A stretch of 36,710 nt of DNA. Origin: Gammaproteobacteria bacterium. GTDB taxonomy: Bacteria; Pseudomonadota; Gammaproteobacteria; Poriferisulfidales; Poriferisulfidaceae. Under the pieces are notes generated by a model. It was not told the origin of the DNA and made no database searches. It worked only from the letters and a program-made list of their open reading frames with translations. The DNA lies in the NCBI GenBank assembly GCA_028819565.1, contig JAPPLD010000002.1, positions 1 through 36,710 on the forward strand, read 5' to 3'. The translations under genes and the position numbers were made by a program. Shown here in pieces: positions 34,596 through 36,710 of this stretch. The stretch's first letter is position 1. Each line of letters starts with the position of its first letter.

Positions 34596-36040
34596 GGTGT
34601 TTCGGTCTCCAGTCGTATGCCCCAGCGCTCAAGCGTCTTCCCGGAGACCTGGTCGAGGCGCGTCAACCCGTCGAGATAGGCGATGATGGCTTCCACCTCG
34701 GCCTGCTCCGCCCGGATCAGGACGTCCCCGGACTCGGCCACCTCGAAACTCGACGACAGGCCCTGGCTGAATTTCTGCTCCTCGATCATCAGGCTCTCCT
34801 CTGCCAGTTCGCGCGCGCTGCGGGCCAGTTCGGTCAGCCGGAATCTCACCTCGACGTCCTTGATCGCCTCGCGCACCGCAATGCCGATCGACTCCCGCAG
34901 CTCCACCACGCTCCGCTTCGCCTTGCGCAAGGCCGTGTGCGCCTGCAATTGCCGAAGGTCCCGGTCCAGGTCGTCCAGGGGAATGCTGGCGTCCACCCGC
35001 ACGGCGGTATCCGTTTCGCCGGCGCTGTCGCGGCGCCACTCCAGCTTCAGGTCCAGGTCCGGCAGCAGGTTGTTGCGGGCCACCGTCAACCCAATCTCCG
35101 CGATCTCGGCCTGCAACTGGGCCTGCAGGAAATCCGGGCGGCTCCGAAGCGCTTCCTCGAAGGCGGCCTCGAAGACGATCTCTCTGCGCTCGACTTCCAG
35201 TGCGACCTGCGGGCGGATTGGAATGTCCCCTTCGAACTCCAGGATGTCGGCCAGGGCGAAGTTGGCCGTATCCAGGCGATTCTGCGCCTGGGTCAGCGAC
35301 ACTTCCCGGTTCGCGATCTCCACTTCGGAACGGACCGTCTCCCGCTGGGCCACGCGCCCGGCCTGGATCAGGGTGCGGGCCGTCACCAACTGCTCCCGGG
35401 CCCGCCGAAGCGAGTTCTCCGCGATCTCCACCCGCCGGATCGCGCTGATCAGCGCCCGGTACGCGCCGCTCACCGACACGATCAGGTCCTCCGCCGACTT
35501 GCGGAAGCTCAGGATGGCGATCCGCTCGTCCAGACGCGCTTGGCGGACGGATGCGGTATCGATCTCGGGCCAGGCCCCCCGCAGCAGCGGCTGGGAGTAG
35601 CTCAAGGCCTGCGACTTGGAATCCTCGAAATTCTCCGATACCACTTTATCCCAGCGCAGGTTGAACGTCCCCCCGGTCGGAACCCTCAGGTTCACCTCCG
35701 CCCCGCCCCCCGCCTTCTTGTCCGCCTCGTCCTGGCTGACGAAGGGCCGGAGGTTCAGCTTGGGCGTCCAGCGGTCCTCGGCGACCACCAGCGAGAATTT
35801 CTGCACTTCCCGGTCGCTTCGGCGATCCAGGAATGATCGGTTGCGCTCCAGCGCCAGCACGACCGCCTCTTCCAGCGTCAACTGGATCGCGCCCGCGGAA
35901 GCCGGGCCCGAAGGCCCCCCTTCGGGCAGGGAAGCGGGCGCGGCGAGGAGCCCCCAGAGGCAAAGCAACCCTTGGGCTACGACCCGCCCCACGACCGCTC
36001 TTCCCGTGCCCGCGACGCGGTCTGTGGAATCCTGTCGCAT
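34592..36040 (-). CDS. TolC-family outer-membrane efflux protein
   Basis: A 482-residue outer-membrane channel of the TolC type. It begins with an Arg-containing N-terminus and a hydrophobic segment (VVAQGLLCLWGLLAAPASL), then the family opening IQLTLEEAVVLALERN. Two repeats of long helices (YRALISAIRRVEIAENSLRRAREQL and the C-terminal VRFRLTELARSARELAEESLMIEEQKFSQGLSS) are separated by beta strands, as in other members. It would form the outer duct for the adaptor/ABC proteins encoded immediately downstream, and starts the four-gene operon. The Shine-Dalgarno match is weak and the start at 36040 could be shortened within the signal peptide. Confidence 0.92.
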   Translation of the reverse strand: MRQDSTDRVAGTGRAVVGRVVAQGLLCLWGLLAAPASLPEGGPSGPASAGAIQLTLEEAVVLALERNRSFLDRRSDREVQKFSLVVAEDRWTPKLNLRPFVSQDEADKKAGGGAEVNLRVPTGGTFNLRWDKVVSENFEDSKSQALSYSQPLLRGAWPEIDTASVRQARLDERIAILSFRKSAEDLIVSVSGAYRALISAIRRVEIAENSLRRAREQLVTARTLIQAGRVAQRETVRSEVEIANREVSLTQAQNRLDTANFALADILEFEGDIPIRPQVALEVERREIVFEAAFEEALRSRPDFLQAQLQAEIAEIGLTVARNNLLPDLDLKLEWRRDSAGETDTAVRVDASIPLDDLDRDLRQLQAHTALRKAKRSVVELRESIGIAVREAIKDVEVRFRLTELARSARELAEESLMIEEQKFSQGLSSSFEVAESGDVLIRAEQAEVEAIIAYLDGLTRLDQVSGKTLERWGIRLETETP

Positions 36041-36189
36041 TCCGGCTTGCCGATCCTAGTTCGCGGATGGTGAGGGTGATCCGAATAGTATCGACATGCA
36101 ATGTTCCTGAATTCAGCCCGACATTACTATACCTTGAGCAGGAGGATCGTTTAAAGAGTACCGGCCATGCTGATTAATTGCTAAGTTGT

Positions 36190-36710
36190 TCATCGAGGCG
36201 GATCAGGCCAATTTCCAGGTACACTGCAAGCCGCTACTCCGGGAGGCTCATCGTCAATTTTTGTCATTTCCACTGTATGACTTACCGAGTTTTCAGGCGC
36301 AAGAGAAACTGACAGCCTGGCGCTACTGATGTCTCCAGGTTGTTCTCCTAGACAGTTATCATTGTTGATGGAGACATAGACTCGCACAGTCTGTCGATAC
36401 TCGTCCGAACCCGTTTGTGAAAAATATGAATAGTGGTATTGTGGGACAATTTTCCAGCCTTTCTGATATTCTTGCCATTTATCCCCGCTAGTAGATGCCA
36501 GCTTATTACCCATGCTATCCTCCAAAGCAAATTCAATATCTTTGTCACCATCTTCCGGTCTCAAACGATCATACACATCTCGACTAGCAGTAATATTGAC
36601 TAGCACAATATTCAGCATTCCCTCCCGTATCGATACCTGACTCGGAGCGTCGAAAGTGACAAGTTGTTGCGCCTGCGCTGGCATTGCCGACAGCACGGCA
36701 GCAAGAGCGA
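36190..36710 (-). CDS. Small secreted Calx-beta-like protein, 5' end cut by the window
   Basis: The frame is open to the window edge. The visible N-terminus ALAAVLSAMPAQA followed by QQLVTFDAPSQ is the end of a signal peptide, so the true start lies beyond base 36710; the GTG at 36694-36696 is inside the signal peptide. The mature part (about 160 residues) contains VSIREGMLNIVLVNI, DKDIEFALEDSMGNKL, VRVYVSINNDNC, ARLSVSLAPENSVSHTVEMTKIDDEPPGVAAC, resembling Calx-beta-like sandwiches and similar in style to the proteins at 22366 and 27959. It is upstream of and in the same direction as the TolC operon, separated by about 150 bases, so it may or may not be co-transcribed. Confidence 0.75.
   Translation of the reverse strand, partial: ALAAVLSAMPAQAQQLVTFDAPSQVSIREGMLNIVLVNITASRDVYDRLRPEDGDKDIEFALEDSMGNKLASTSGDKWQEYQKGWKIVPQYHYSYFSQTGSDEYRQTVRVYVSINNDNCLGEQPGDISSARLSVSLAPENSVSHTVEMTKIDDEPPGVAACSVPGNWPDPPR

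Overview
The window looks like a GC-rich gammaproteobacterial chromosome. The main evidence is the gene order gyrA-serC-pheA-hisC-tyrA-aroA-cmk-rpsA-ihfB, which is characteristic of Gammaproteobacteria, plus an elongator tRNA-Met, class-typical GyrA and IHF-beta sequences and a MacAB/TolC-type exporter. I cannot name the species.

Layout. (1) 1-1530: a TnpB-only IS200/IS605-type element, with a long palindrome overlapping the tnpB stop and imperfect direct repeats at both ends. (2) 1558-11100: a visibly AT-rich island inserted directly downstream of ihfB. It holds a PstI/BsuBI-type restriction-modification pair and a 2072-residue helical-repeat protein with two PIN-nuclease-like segments in its middle, a candidate undescribed defence protein. 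(3) 11132-21841, minus strand: a nine-gene housekeeping operon whose neighbours almost all overlap. It covers DNA gyrase A, serine and aromatic amino acid synthesis, CMP kinase, ribosomal protein S1 and IHF-beta. (4) 21842-28300: a gene for a Calx-beta-like secreted protein whose reading frame is broken at a 12-G tract (probable phase variation), tRNA-Met, an AAA/DUF4143 ATPase with a palindrome over its start, an Sfp/EntD-type phosphopantetheinyl transferase, a uracil-DNA-glycosylase-like protein, a DUF898/YjgN membrane protein and a truncated M48-peptidase partner. (5) 28235-30456: an intact IS1595-family element with 23-bp inverted ends and an 8-bp target duplication. It carries four non-transposase genes and splits a second Calx-beta-like secreted protein gene; removing it restores that frame exactly. 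(6) 30780-36040, minus strand: a four-gene exporter operon (TolC-like, PAS-domain-fused HlyD-like adaptor, ABC ATPase, FtsX/MacB permease), each gene coupled to the next. (7) 36190-36710: the 3' part of a third small Calx-beta-like secreted protein, cut by the window edge.

How they work together. The housekeeping operon links replication topology, the shikimate-to-Phe/Tyr branch (PheA, TyrA and HisC as aromatic aminotransferase) and translation. The AT-rich island is probably horizontally acquired and anti-phage in nature. The right half is accessory: small secreted proteins with mutated or phase-variable genes, a mobile element with cargo, and an export machine with an unusual sensory domain. 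All family calls were made by eye from motifs. No database search was run.
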